A DNA stretch of 33,493 bases from Verrucomicrobiia bacterium. GTDB taxonomy: Bacteria; Verrucomicrobiota; Verrucomicrobiia; Limisphaerales; JAOAIM01. Below are positions 1 through 8,364 of this stretch, in pieces. The position numbers and the translations under genes were made by a program. The stretch is taken from assembly GCA_026414705.1 (NCBI GenBank), contig JAOAIM010000004.1, positions 6,417 to 39,909 of the forward strand. Reading direction: 5' to 3'. The notes under the pieces are model-generated. The model did not search any database and was not told the DNA's origin. It was given only the letters and a program-made list of their open reading frames with translations. Every line of letters starts with the position of its first letter. Position 1 is the first letter of the stretch.

Positions 1-891
1 ACAAATCGCGCGAGCTTCGGTCGCCGCACGGCGGGTCTCGCGTTGCTGGTTTCATCTTTGACCCAGCTCCCGTTCGGCTCTCTGGACGCGGCGACCAGCA
101 TCACGGCCACCAACCACTTCGCCTACGGCGCGAACCTCGGTTGGATCAACGCCCGCGGCGACGTCGCCAACGGCGCCGTCATCGGCGAATACGTCTGCTC
201 GGGTTACCTCTGGGCGGCCAATGTGGGCTGGATCAGCCTCGGCGGCGGTGCGCCCGCCAACGGCATCCGCTATCAGAACAACTCCGCGACCGACTGGGGC
301 GTCAACCACGACGGCCTGGGCAACCTGCGCGGCTACGCCTGGGGCGCGAACATCGGCTGGATCGCCTTCGAGTCCAACGGCGCGCCCCGCGTGGACCTCT
401 TCACCGGCAAACTCAGCGGTCACGTCTGGAGCGCCAACTGCGGCTGGATTTCCCTCAGCAACGCCCAGGCGCACGTCCAAACCGCCTACCTCGCGCCCGG
501 CGCGGACACCGACGGCGACGGCATCGCCGACGCCTGGGAGCGCACCTACACCAACACGCTTGCGGCCTTCACCGCCACCACTGACACCGACCGCGACGGC
601 GCAACCGACCGGCAGGAGTATCTGGCCGATACGAACCCGCTGGACGCCGCCGACCGGTTGCGCATCACGAGTTTTCGGCGCGGCCTGCCTGGAAACCCCA
701 CCCGCTGCGAGATGACCTGGACGAGCAAACCCACGCGCATGTATGGGGTGGACCACCGCCTCGCTTTTGACACCAACGTCTGGATTGAGTTGGTGGTCTT
801 CCCCTGGCCGGGCGTGAACAACGCCGCCTGGGACGACTTCAGCGGCCAGCGATTCTATCGCATCAAGGCTTTCCGTCCGCTCCCGCCCTGA
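1..891 (+). CDS. Secreted repeat protein with GWI-type repeats and a calcium-binding-like linker (5' end outside window)
   Basis: The reading frame is open from base 1 to the TGA at 889-891, so the true start lies left of the window. The first residues read as an arginine pair and a hydrophobic stretch ending near Ala-Ala, which looks like the end of a signal peptide. Four copies of a short motif follow (GANLGWI, AANVGWI, GANIGWI, SANCGWI), spaced about 30-45 residues apart. Next come two Asp-rich segments (DTDGDGIADAWE, DTDRDGATDRQE) of the thrombospondin type 3/EF-hand-like kind that often bind calcium. The last ~70 residues are probably a small beta domain. This suggests an exported, surface or periplasmic protein. 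No enzyme domain is visible and the function is unknown. It is the only gene on this strand before a 388-bp gap. Confidence 0.7.
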   Translation, partial: TNRASFGRRTAGLALLVSSLTQLPFGSLDAATSITATNHFAYGANLGWINARGDVANGAVIGEYVCSGYLWAANVGWISLGGGAPANGIRYQNNSATDWGVNHDGLGNLRGYAWGANIGWIAFESNGAPRVDLFTGKLSGHVWSANCGWISLSNAQAHVQTAYLAPGADTDGDGIADAWERTYTNTLAAFTATTDTDRDGATDRQEYLADTNPLDAADRLRITSFRRGLPGNPTRCEMTWTSKPTRMYGVDHRLAFDTNVWIELVVFPWPGVNNAAWDDFSGQRFYRIKAFRPLPP

Positions 892-1279
892 CTCGAAGAT
901 TTGAGCCGGTGGAAAGTCAGCTCGCGCGCAGCCGGCTCGAAGCTCGCGTTTCAAACCCGCGAACCGGTCCTGCGAGGCTCTGCAAAGCGGAACAGCGCGG
1001 GCGCAACTCCGCGACGGCCCGAAATGGCCGCAGAGCGGAAGCGAGCGGGCCAATCGCCAGGTTCCGGTCAAACGGCTGCAACCCGGGCAAAGGCGACCCG
1101 CGCCGCGCCGGTTGGCCCGCCTTGACCCGACGGCTGCCCGCACCCAGACTCGCGCCCATGCCACAAGCCCGTTGCATGGAAGGCGCGCGCCGCGTTGGTC
1201 CGCCGACATTCCCGGCGCAGCCGTGTGCGGAAGCGACCTGGCCGGTCGGATGCCGTTGGTCCGGGCACGCGCAACCCGC
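892..1279. other. Intergenic region, 388 bp, no gene seen
   Basis: Long frames cross this stretch on both strands, but their translations are Arg/Ala/Pro-rich shadow sequence. A possible 7-bp hairpin (GAGCCGG at 903-909 with CCGGCTC at 932-938, 22-nt loop) lies just after the preceding stop, without a T-run, so it is only a weak terminator candidate. I see no convincing promoter for the downstream transporter. Confidence 0.4.
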
Positions 1280-2572
1280 ATGAAACGGCCCTCAGTGCTG
1301 GTGATTTTCCTGACGGTCTTCATTGACCTGATCGGGTTTGGAATCGTGGTGCCCCTGGTGCCGTTGTTCAGTCGCCAGTTCGGCGCGCACGGTTTCACCA
1401 TCGGCGTCATCATCGCCGCGTTTTCGGCGATGCAATTCATCTTTGCGCCAATCTGGGGGCGGCTCTCCGACCGGGTTGGCCGCCGTCCGGTGCTGTTGCT
1501 CAGCACGCTGGGGGCGGGGTTGTCCTACGTGCTGTTTGCGCTCAGTTGCGGGCTGGCCTCGCCGTCCGCCGCGCTGGGTTTGATGCTGCTCTCGCGCGTG
1601 CTGGCGGGCATTTGCGGCGGCAACATCACCGTCGCCCAGGCCTACATCGCGGACATCACGCCGCCGTCGGAGCGCTCGCGGCGCATGGGCCTCATCGGCA
1701 TGGCGTTCGGGCTGGGCTTCATTTTCGGCCCGATTCTGGGCGGCTTGAGCCTGAAACATTTCGGGGTCAGCGGACCGGGCTGGACGGCGGCGGCCTTGTG
1801 CGCCGCGAATTTCCTGCTGGCGCTGGCGATTCTGGCCGAGAGCCGTCGTTCGGCGGCGACGGTCATCCCGCGTCCGCACCTGGAGCAATGGCTGCACACG
1901 CTGCGCACCCCGCGCGTGGGACTGCTGGTGGTGGTGTTTTTCCTCGCGACGTTTTGCTTCAGTTGCTTTGAAAGCACCCTGCCGTTGCTGGTCAGCGACA
2001 ATTTCCGGCTGGACCTGCGCAACGACAGCGCGTCGGCGGCGACGGTCGTGTGGTTGTTCGCCTACTGCGGCGTCATCGGCGCGGTGATCCAGGGCGGAGC
2101 GATCGGCCGGCTGGTGAAACGCTTCGGCGAATCGCGCCTGATCACGGCGAGCCTGGTGCTGACGGCGGCGAGCTTCCTCGCGCTGCCGTTCATCAAGGGC
2201 CCGCCGCAGTTGACATTGCGCGGTCTGGTTCAACCGGAGGGCGCGCCGTGGTTGGTGATGCTGTTGGCGCTGGGTCTGCTGGCGGTCGGGTCGAGCCTCA
2301 CGCGTCCGCCCCTGTTCGGGTTGCTCTCGAATCTGACGCACGAGCATGAGCAGGGCGCGAACATCGGCGTGGCGCAGGGCGCGGGCAGCCTGGCGCGCAT
2401 TCTCGGCCCGGTCTTCGCGACCACCACGCTGCATTATCTGCCCCCGCTGCCGTATCTGACCTGCGCGGTCCTGCTGGGCGGCACGGCGCTTGTGTTCGCG
2501 CGCAAAATGCGCGACCTGCCGGCCAACGCGACCGCCGCGGCGACGCCGGGCGAACCGGTTGCGGGCAAATGA
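1280..2572 (+). CDS. MFS transporter, TetA-like drug:H+ antiporter family (DHA1)
   Basis: This 430-residue protein is predicted to have 12 transmembrane helices. It starts with the hydrophobic first helix typical of TetA-type exporters ([16 protein letters not shown]). The MFS motif A between helices 2 and 3 is clear ([10 protein letters not shown], residues 60-69). A motif-C-like glycine-rich stretch ([12 protein letters not shown]) follows in the fifth helix. Length matches DHA1 exporters. The frame is open farther upstream, but ATG 1280 is chosen because the protein there begins directly with the family's conserved first helix and the upstream translation is low complexity. Proton-driven efflux of a small molecule is the family role; the substrate cannot be read from sequence. 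The ynfA-type gene follows 91 bp downstream on the same strand. Confidence 0.88.
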   Translation: MKRPSVLVIFLTVFIDLIGFGIVVPLVPLFSRQFGAHGFTIGVIIAAFSAMQFIFAPIWGRLSDRVGRRPVLLLSTLGAGLSYVLFALSCGLASPSAALGLMLLSRVLAGICGGNITVAQAYIADITPPSERSRRMGLIGMAFGLGFIFGPILGGLSLKHFGVSGPGWTAAALCAANFLLALAILAESRRSAATVIPRPHLEQWLHTLRTPRVGLLVVVFFLATFCFSCFESTLPLLVSDNFRLDLRNDSASAATVVWLFAYCGVIGAVIQGGAIGRLVKRFGESRLITASLVLTAASFLALPFIKGPPQLTLRGLVQPEGAPWLVMLLALGLLAVGSSLTRPPLFGLLSNLTHEHEQGANIGVAQGAGSLARILGPVFATTTLHYLPPLPYLTCAVLLGGTALVFARKMRDLPANATAAATPGEPVAGK

Positions 2573-2646
2573 CGCGACCAGCCGACCGCGCTGTCCTCCG
2601 CAACCGCCGGGGCGCACCGGTTCGGCGGCAGCCGCGCGCCCGGCGC

Positions 2647-2651
2647 GGAGG
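2647..2651 (+). promoter_or_regulatory. Probable ribosome binding site of ynfA
   Basis: GGAGG lies 12 nt before ATG 2664, a slightly long spacing. It supports this start over the upstream in-frame codons. Confidence 0.45.
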
Positions 2652-2663
2652 TCCGAAACGATC

Positions 2664-2990
2664 ATGATCCGAGCGTTCATCTTGTTTGGTGTCACGGCCG
2701 TGGCCGAAATTTTCGGCTGCTACGCGGTTTACCTGTGGTTGCGCCTGCATCGCTCCGCCTGGTGGCTGTTGCCGGGCGCGCTGGCACTGGCATTGTTCGC
2801 GTGGTTGCTCACGCTCCATCCTCAGATGGGCGCGGGGCGCGTCTATGCGGCCTATGGCGGCGTTTACATCGCCGCGTCGCTCCTCTGGCTCTGGGCGGTC
2901 GAAAATCTGCGACCTGACCACTGGGACCTGCTCGGCGCGACGCTCTGCCTGGTGGGCACGGCGGTGATCCTGTTCGGACCGCGCAGTTGA
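2664..2990 (+). CDS. ynfA: YnfA/UPF0060 family small membrane protein
   Basis: The protein has 108 residues, the same length as E. coli YnfA, and four hydrophobic helices separated by short loops. Family signatures are visible: an N-terminal AEIFGCY segment in helix 1, the [15 protein letters not shown] segment in helix 3, and a final WDLLGA helix ending in FGPR. ATG 2664 gives exactly the family length; the frame extends upstream, but that part is Arg/Pro-rich and non-coding in character. YnfA proteins are SMR-like inner-membrane proteins, and some reports link them to drug efflux. The position after an MFS exporter fits that loosely, but the role here is inference. Confidence 0.9.
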   Translation: MIRAFILFGVTAVAEIFGCYAVYLWLRLHRSAWWLLPGALALALFAWLLTLHPQMGAGRVYAAYGGVYIAASLLWLWAVENLRPDHWDLLGATLCLVGTAVILFGPRS

Positions 2991-3048
2991 AGGGCCGGCC
3001 TGACCGGATTTTCCCGCTCGCGTCCGGGCCGCGTGCTACACTGCCGCC

Positions 3049-3948
3049 GTGACGGTGCTCGAGGTGATTCAGAAAAGCGCCGAGTTCCTCGCCGGTCGGG
3101 GCGTGGACTCGCCCCGGCTCAACGCCGAACTGCTCCTGGCTCATGTGCTGGGCCTGCCCCGCATGAAGCTCTACCTCAACTTCGAGCGCGCGCTCGCGCC
3201 CGCCGAACTCGACCGGATGCGCGAACTGGTGCGCCGCCGCGCGCGCCGCGAACCGCTCCAATACATTCTGGGCAGCGCCTCCTTCTGCGGCCTGGAGCTG
3301 GCCGTCAACCCGAACGTGCTCGTGCCCCGACCGGAGACCGAACTGCTTGCCGAGGCCGGCTGGCAATTTCTCCAAACACGCCCCGGCGTGCCAACCGCGC
3401 TGGACTTCGGCACCGGCAGCGGATGCCTGGCGATTGCGCTGGCGGTGCATTGTTCAACCGCGCGCATCACGGCGCTGGACGTTTCGGCCGACGCGCTGGC
3501 GCTGGCGCGCGCCAACGCCGAACGACACGGCGTCGCGCCGCGCATCCACTTCATCCACGGCAACGATTTGGCCGCGCTGCCGGCGGGGGCGCGATTCGAT
3601 CTGATCGTGAGCAATCCGCCCTACATTCCGAGCGCGCAAATCGCGACGCTGCCGCCGGAGGTGCGGGATTTTGAGCCGCGCGTGGCGCTGGACGGCGGGC
3701 CGGACGGGCTGGCGCTTCACCGCAAGCTGGCCGCGCAGGCCGGCGCATTTCTCAAAGCCGACGGACGCCTGATGGTCGAACTGGCTGACGACCAGGCCGA
3801 CATGGCGCGCGCGCTTTACACCGAGCACAACTGGATTGTGGACGCGCTCCGGCCGGATTACACTCAGCGGCTGAGGATCCTGATCGCGCGCCCGAGGGCG
3901 GGCGGGTGGCCGTCAGGTCGGGCGGCGAGCGCAAGCGGGTCGGCGTAA
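3049..3948 (+). CDS. prmC: Release factor glutamine methyltransferase PrmC (HemK)
   Basis: PrmC methylates the glutamine of the GGQ motif in peptide chain release factors, using S-adenosylmethionine. The 299-residue protein has the helical N-terminal substrate-binding domain (about 1-85). The methyltransferase fold follows, with the PRPETE segment (93-98), the SAM-binding GTGSG loop (121-125) and the catalytic NPPY motif (189-192). The C-terminal ~20 residues are a Gly/Ala/Ser/Arg-rich tail, probably dispensable. GTG 3049 is the start that gives the usual N-terminal domain length. murA begins 17 bp after the stop, so the two are probably cotranscribed. A prfA gene is often a neighbour of prmC but is not present upstream here. 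Confidence 0.95.
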   Translation: MTVLEVIQKSAEFLAGRGVDSPRLNAELLLAHVLGLPRMKLYLNFERALAPAELDRMRELVRRRARREPLQYILGSASFCGLELAVNPNVLVPRPETELLAEAGWQFLQTRPGVPTALDFGTGSGCLAIALAVHCSTARITALDVSADALALARANAERHGVAPRIHFIHGNDLAALPAGARFDLIVSNPPYIPSAQIATLPPEVRDFEPRVALDGGPDGLALHRKLAAQAGAFLKADGRLMVELADDQADMARALYTEHNWIVDALRPDYTQRLRILIARPRAGGWPSGRAASASGSA

Positions 3949-3965
3949 CGGGTCATTGAGGTCTC

Positions 3966-5228
3966 ATGGAAAGTTTGCTCATCAAAGGCGGCGTGCCCCT
4001 GGAGGGCGAGGTGTGGATCAGCGGGGCCAAAAACGCGGCGTTGCCGATCATGGCGGCGGCGTTGCTCACGCCCGAACCGTGCATCATTCACCGCGTCCCC
4101 AACCTGAGCGACGTGCGTTTCATGGCCCAAATTCTCAACTGGCTCGGCGCGTCGGTCACCTTCAAGGACGGCACGCTGCGCATCGAGGCGCGCAAGATCA
4201 AGGGCTACGGCGATTACGATCTGGTGCGCAAAATGCGCGGCTCGATCTGCATCATGGGCCCGTTGCTGGGCCGGCTCAAACGCGCGCGGGTTTCGTTGCC
4301 CGGCGGCTGCGTCATCGGCGCGCGCCCGATCAACCTCCACCTCAAGGGCTTCGAGGCGCTGGGCGCCAAAATCACCATCGAGGGCGGCTACGTGCAGGCC
4401 AGCGCGCGACGGCTGGTCGGGTCGGCGATGTTTCTGGGCGGGCGGGCCGGCTCGACCGTGCTGGGCACGGCCAACGTGATGATGGCCGCCACGCTGGCCG
4501 AGGGCGTCACCGTCATCGAAAGCGCCGCGTGCGAGCCGGAGATTGTGGACCTGGCGAAATTCCTCAACGCGATGGGCGCGAAAATCACCGGCGCCGGCAG
4601 CCCCACCATCACCATCACCGGCGTCAAGGAACTCCACGGCGCCGAACACGAATTGATCCCCGACCGCATCGAGGCCGCCACGTATGCCATCGCCGCCGCC
4701 GCCACCGACGGCGAGGTCACCATCAAGGGCGCGCGCGCCGACCACATGCACGCGGTGCTCGACAAGCTCGAAGAAGCGGGCGTGTCGGTCGTGCGGCGCG
4801 GGCCGGATTTGATCGTCTCGCGCAAGGGCCGGTTGCGTCCGGTGGACGTCACGACGCTGCCGTATGCGGGCTTTCCAACCGACGTGCAGGCGCAAATGAT
4901 GGCGCTCATGACCCTGGCGCCCGGTATCAGCATCATCACCGAGCGCATCTTTGAATCGCGCTTCATGCACGTCAGCGAGCTGGCGCGCCTGGGCGCGGAC
5001 ATTGAGATCGAAGGGCCCAGCGCCATCGTCAAGGGCGGTCGCCCGCTGAGCGGCGCGCCGGTGATGGCGAGCGATTTGCGCGCGTCGGCCGCGCTGGTGA
5101 TCGCGGGCCTGGCCGCGCGCGGCACCACGCAGGTCAACCGCGTCTATCACATTGACCGCGGCTACGAGAACATTGACGGCAAGCTGCGGCAGTTGGGCGC
5201 GCGCATTCAACGCATCGAGGACACATGA
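3966..5228 (+). CDS. murA: UDP-N-acetylglucosamine 1-carboxyvinyltransferase MurA
   Basis: MurA transfers enolpyruvate from PEP to UDP-GlcNAc, the first committed step of peptidoglycan precursor synthesis in the cytoplasm. The 420 residues match the family length of about 420. The substrate-binding SGAKNAALP segment places Lys22 and Asn23 at their usual positions. The active-site loop reads SLPGGCVIGARP with Cys at residue 115, the classical catalytic and fosfomycin-target cysteine. An Asp at this site, as in naturally fosfomycin-resistant MurA proteins, is therefore not present. The stop codon overlaps the next gene's ATG (ATGA), implying translational coupling. Confidence 0.97.
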   Translation: MESLLIKGGVPLEGEVWISGAKNAALPIMAAALLTPEPCIIHRVPNLSDVRFMAQILNWLGASVTFKDGTLRIEARKIKGYGDYDLVRKMRGSICIMGPLLGRLKRARVSLPGGCVIGARPINLHLKGFEALGAKITIEGGYVQASARRLVGSAMFLGGRAGSTVLGTANVMMAATLAEGVTVIESAACEPEIVDLAKFLNAMGAKITGAGSPTITITGVKELHGAEHELIPDRIEAATYAIAAAATDGEVTIKGARADHMHAVLDKLEEAGVSVVRRGPDLIVSRKGRLRPVDVTTLPYAGFPTDVQAQMMALMTLAPGISIITERIFESRFMHVSELARLGADIEIEGPSAIVKGGRPLSGAPVMASDLRASAALVIAGLAARGTTQVNRVYHIDRGYENIDGKLRQLGARIQRIEDT

Positions 5229-5617
5229 CCCGGCTCATCGCGGCGCTCCTCATCGTGGTGGTGTGCTTCTGCGCGTATCACCTTTTCCGTTACTGGCAAA
5301 CCTTCGAGGACGAAAAAACGCAGCGCGCCGCTGCCGCCGTTCAGGCCGAATCGCTGCCCGGCGTGCCGCCGCACCTGGAAGAAAGCCTGCGCGCCGCCCA
5401 GGCGCGCGGCCCGGCGGCGCTCAAACAGTGGCTCGACACGCACGGCCCGCTGCTCCGCGACCCCCGCAAGGCGTGGATTGAACTGGATTACTGCCGCGAC
5501 GTGTTCCGCACCGACCCGAACGAGGCGCGCCGGGTGTTTCAAGCGGTCAAGGAGCGCACGCCGACCGATTCGCCCGTCTGGCCGCGCGTTCAGCAGATGC
5601 AGAAAACCTTTGAGTGA
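5225..5617 (+). CDS. Small membrane-anchored protein coupled to murA, function unknown
   Basis: The 130-residue protein begins with a single hydrophobic helix (about residues 3-20), followed by a soluble, charged, mainly helical domain. This suggests an anchored protein with most of its mass on one side of the membrane. The C-terminal half (KAWIELDYCRDVF, RRVFQAVKERTP) resembles a short helical-repeat fold, but no family is recognised. Its ATG overlaps the murA stop, so it is probably expressed with murA and may act in envelope biogenesis; that link is inference from position only. Confidence 0.72.
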   Translation: MTRLIAALLIVVVCFCAYHLFRYWQTFEDEKTQRAAAAVQAESLPGVPPHLEESLRAAQARGPAALKQWLDTHGPLLRDPRKAWIELDYCRDVFRTDPNEARRVFQAVKERTPTDSPVWPRVQQMQKTFE

Positions 5618-5650
5618 TCCGGGCCGGGAAACGCCCTGACCCCGCGCCGC

Positions 5651-6064
5651 TCAACGCCGCGCCGGGGCGCTCGCCGGCGCGGGATTGGTCGAGGGCAACG
5701 GGTTGGCCGCGCCCGCCGGCGCGGCAGGGGTCGCCGCCGACACGCCCCCGGCCGGCGGGTTCCATTGAATCCCGAATTCCCGAACGATTTGCGCCGCCGT
5801 CGCGTTGGTCTGCGACATGTGAAGCAGATCGAGCGAGAGGTTTTGCAGGCGGGTTTCGACCTCGCCCAACGACTGAAGCAACGGGCGGAGTCGCCCGATT
5901 TCCTGTTGCTGTTGGAGGGTGAGCGCGTCGAGTTGTTTGCGCTGGCGGGCGGAGGCGACCAGTCGGAAGGCGGTGTCCGCCGCCAGCAGCGCAAACACCA
6001 GCAGACAGGCCCAAAACGGGTTGTAGCGCGCGGCGGTCTCGGAAGTTTTGCCCGGAGTGTTCAC
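5651..6064 (-). CDS. Small single-TM coiled-coil protein, second of a tandem pair
   Basis: The 137-residue protein has a short N-terminal cytoplasmic segment and one hydrophobic helix (about 16-35). A Gln/Leu-rich coiled coil (about 38-85) and an Ala/Pro-rich tail (about 100-137) follow. It starts with a GTG whose bases overlap the stop of the upstream gene by 4 bp (GTGA), so the two are translationally coupled. Its segment LQNL...TNATAAQIVREFGIQWN resembles LQNL...TERALAQLLERHELRVN of the upstream protein, which suggests an ancient tandem duplication. Topology is FtsL/DivIC-like, but I see no evidence beyond topology for a division role. Confidence 0.65.
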   Translation of the reverse strand: MNTPGKTSETAARYNPFWACLLVFALLAADTAFRLVASARQRKQLDALTLQQQQEIGRLRPLLQSLGEVETRLQNLSLDLLHMSQTNATAAQIVREFGIQWNPPAGGVSAATPAAPAGAANPLPSTNPAPASAPARR

Positions 6065-6348
6065 CGTCGGGTCGTTGCAGGCGGGTTGGTGTCGCCCAGG
6101 TTCACGCGCAGTTCATGCCGTTCCAACAGTTGCGCCAGCGCCCGCTCGGTGCGCCCGGCCTGAGCGACACGCGTGGCGAGATTTTGCAGGGCGTTTTGAA
6201 TTTGCTGGGCGCGGGCGAGTTGATTCTGCGTGAGCATGAGGTCCTGACTTGAACGCTCGTTGAGCCGGCTCAGAAACAGGTTGAGCAGGAGCAACACGGC
6301 GCACAACGCGGCGACCGTGTTCAGAACCCAGAACTGAACTTTGCTCAT
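6061..6348 (-). CDS. Small single-TM coiled-coil protein, first of a tandem pair
   Basis: The 95-residue protein starts at ATG 6348; the frame continues upstream but reads as Arg/Pro-rich noise. One hydrophobic helix (about 8-27) is followed by a coiled coil rich in Gln, Leu and Ala (about 30-80) and a short polar tail. It is the first gene of a two-gene minus-strand unit, 141 bp from the divergently transcribed transporter. Bitopic topology with an extracytoplasmic coiled coil is typical of structural envelope or divisome proteins, but no named family is recognised. Confidence 0.65.
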   Translation of the reverse strand: MSKVQFWVLNTVAALCAVLLLLNLFLSRLNERSSQDLMLTQNQLARAQQIQNALQNLATRVAQAGRTERALAQLLERHELRVNLGDTNPPATTRR

Positions 6349-6489
6349 GCGAAGCGTGCGCAGCCTGTGGGCCGGGCGGCGGGATGTCAAGCGCGCCGAC
6401 GCTGTGCCCGCTTCGGGCGGGCGTTGATGCGGCCGACTCGCCGCTTGCGCGCGCCGCTGCCGGGGCCTAAGCTCGCGCGCCAACGTGTT

Positions 6490-7821
6490 ATGAATGGTTC
6501 AGCCCGCTTCAAGCTCTTCCTGATGATGGTGCTGGAGTTTTTCATCTGGGGCGCGTGGTTGCCGCTGATTTTCGGTTACCTGCCCAGCCTCGGATTCACC
6601 CCGGCCCAACAGTCCGCGATCCTCAACACGTTTCCCATCGCCGCCATTGTCGGCATGTTTTTCAGCAATCAGTTCGCCGACCGGCATTTCGCGGCGGAGC
6701 GGTTTCTGGCGTTCAGCCATTTTGTTGGCGGGCTGGCGATGCTGGGGCTGGCGTTCACGCGCGCGTTCTGGCCGTTCTTCGGGTTGATGCTCGTGCATTG
6801 CCTGCTGTATGTGCCGACGATTTCGATCACCAACTCGATCGCCTTCGCGCACATGCGCGATCCGCAGCGCGAGTTTGGGATCGTGCGCATGGGCGGCACG
6901 CTGGGTTGGATTCTGGCGGCCTGGCCCTTCACGTTCATCCTGGTGGACTGGGACAAGGTGCACGCGGCCAATCCGCAGGGCCTTGTCGAGTGGCTCGGCA
7001 CGGTGCTGGCCTCCGGCCTGACCGGCGACGCGCTCAAGGCCGCCACGCGCTGGACCTACATCGTCGCGGGCATCGCCTCCCTGGTGCTGGCCGCCTACAG
7101 CTTCCTGCTGCCGCACACACCGCCGAAAAAAGCGGGCGAGGCGGGTGTGGAAAAACTCGCGTGGTTGGAGGCGATGAAACTGCTCAAGCATCCCTACGTG
7201 CTGGTGCTCTGGCTGGTCACGCTGGTGGACGCGGCCGTGCACAACAGCTACTTCAACTGGACGGGCGTGTTCCTGGGCACGGCACGCGAGGCCGGCGGCG
7301 TGGGCATTCCGGGCAACTGGATCATGCCGGTGATGAGCGTCGGCCAGATCGCGGAGATTTTCACGATGCTGATTCTGGGCGTGACGCTCAAGCGGCTCGG
7401 CTGGCGCGCGACAATGATCCTGGGGATTCTCGGTCACGCGGCGCGGTTTGCCGTGTATGCCTTCTTCCCGCAGCACCAGGCGCTGATCATCCTGGTGCAG
7501 ATTCTCCACGGCATCTGCTACGCCTTCTTCTTCGCCACCGTTTACATTTTTGTGGACACGTATTTCCCGAAGGACGCCCGCGCCAGCGCGCAGGGTCTTT
7601 TTAACATGATGATCCTGGGCATTGGCGCGCTGGTCGCCAACTCCGTCTGCCCCTATCTCATCCAGAAGGTGTTCACGCAGAATGGCGTGACGGATTTTCG
7701 CGGCCTGTTTTTGGTGCCGCTGATCGCCGCGCTGGCCGCCGCCGTGGCACTGGCGCTGTTCTTCCATCCGCCGAAAATCGAGCGGCCACAACCTCGCGGC
7801 GCCGCCGCACCGGCGCATTGA
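6490..7821 (+). CDS. MFS nucleoside:H+ symporter, NupG/XapB-like
   Basis: The 443-residue protein has about 12 hydrophobic helices. Its first helix (LEFFIWGAWLPLIFGYL) and the following SNQFADRHFAAERFL loop match the nucleoside permease (NupG/XapB/YegT) branch of the MFS rather than drug exporters. The ITNSIAFAHM stretch and the FGIVRMGGTLGWI segment after helix 4 are also typical of this branch. ATG 6490 is chosen because the conserved first helix begins a few residues later. In this family proton symport brings nucleosides into the cell; the exact substrate is inferred, not seen. folK ends 12 bp after its stop on the opposite strand. Confidence 0.83.
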   Translation: MNGSARFKLFLMMVLEFFIWGAWLPLIFGYLPSLGFTPAQQSAILNTFPIAAIVGMFFSNQFADRHFAAERFLAFSHFVGGLAMLGLAFTRAFWPFFGLMLVHCLLYVPTISITNSIAFAHMRDPQREFGIVRMGGTLGWILAAWPFTFILVDWDKVHAANPQGLVEWLGTVLASGLTGDALKAATRWTYIVAGIASLVLAAYSFLLPHTPPKKAGEAGVEKLAWLEAMKLLKHPYVLVLWLVTLVDAAVHNSYFNWTGVFLGTAREAGGVGIPGNWIMPVMSVGQIAEIFTMLILGVTLKRLGWRATMILGILGHAARFAVYAFFPQHQALIILVQILHGICYAFFFATVYIFVDTYFPKDARASAQGLFNMMILGIGALVANSVCPYLIQKVFTQNGVTDFRGLFLVPLIAALAAAVALALFFHPPKIERPQPRGAAAPAH

Positions 7822-7833
7822 CGAGAGCCCGGC

Positions 7834-8364
7834 TCAGGTGAGGCGCTCGAGCCTTTCGGTCGTCCCCAACGCGGCCAGCAGCTCGGCCACCGTGCGGGTC
7901 TGGCCGGGCAACACCAGGTCGGGCGCGATTTCGCTCAGGGGCTGAAGCACGAAACGCCGCAGGTGCGCGCGGGGATGGGGCAGCGTCAATGCCGCCGTGC
8001 AGCGCGTTTCGTCGCCGAACGCAATGAGGTCCAAATCCAGCGGACGCGGCGCGTTTCGCGCGCCGGTGCGGACGCGACCGAATTCGCATTCCAAAGCCTG
8101 CAGTTTGAGGAGCAGGGATTCGGGGGTTTCGCCGGGACGGGGCGTGAGCGCGACGAGCGCGTTCACGAACGGCGGCGAGCCGGGCGGACAATCCACCGGC
8201 GCGGTGCGCCAGAGCGAGGAAACCCGCACCGGCGCGGCCGAGAGTTCGGCGAGTCGTTGGATGGCCGCGCGGACGTTTTGAACGGCGTCACCGAGGTTTG
8301 AACCCAGAGCCACGAAGGCAAGGCTCTCAACGCTGGAGTTCGCACTGCGGGCTTCGGCCTTCAT
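7834..8364 (-). CDS. folK: 2-amino-4-hydroxy-6-hydroxymethyldihydropteridine pyrophosphokinase FolK
   Basis: FolK (HPPK) transfers pyrophosphate from ATP to the pterin precursor in folate synthesis. The 176-residue protein has the N-terminal GSNLGD signature (21-26). The family motif RPLDLDLI (107-114), carrying the Mg-binding aspartates, and PHPRAHLRRFVLQPL (129-143) are also present. ATG 8364 overlaps the dapB stop (ATGA), which decides the start over upstream in-frame codons. It is the last gene of the long minus-strand lysine unit and ends 12 bp from the convergent transporter. Confidence 0.95.
   Translation of the reverse strand: MKAEARSANSSVESLAFVALGSNLGDAVQNVRAAIQRLAELSAAPVRVSSLWRTAPVDCPPGSPPFVNALVALTPRPGETPESLLLKLQALECEFGRVRTGARNAPRPLDLDLIAFGDETRCTAALTLPHPRAHLRRFVLQPLSEIAPDLVLPGQTRTVAELLAALGTTERLERLT

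Noticed and set aside
52-1506. A 484-residue minus-strand frame covering the first gap
   Set aside because: It runs antisense to the repeat-protein and transporter genes and has Arg/Ala/Gly-rich composition typical of a shadow frame.
2782-2796. Sigma-54 promoter-like TGGCAC-N5-TTGT
   Set aside because: It lies inside the ynfA coding sequence with no gene start suitably placed downstream, so it is probably a chance match.
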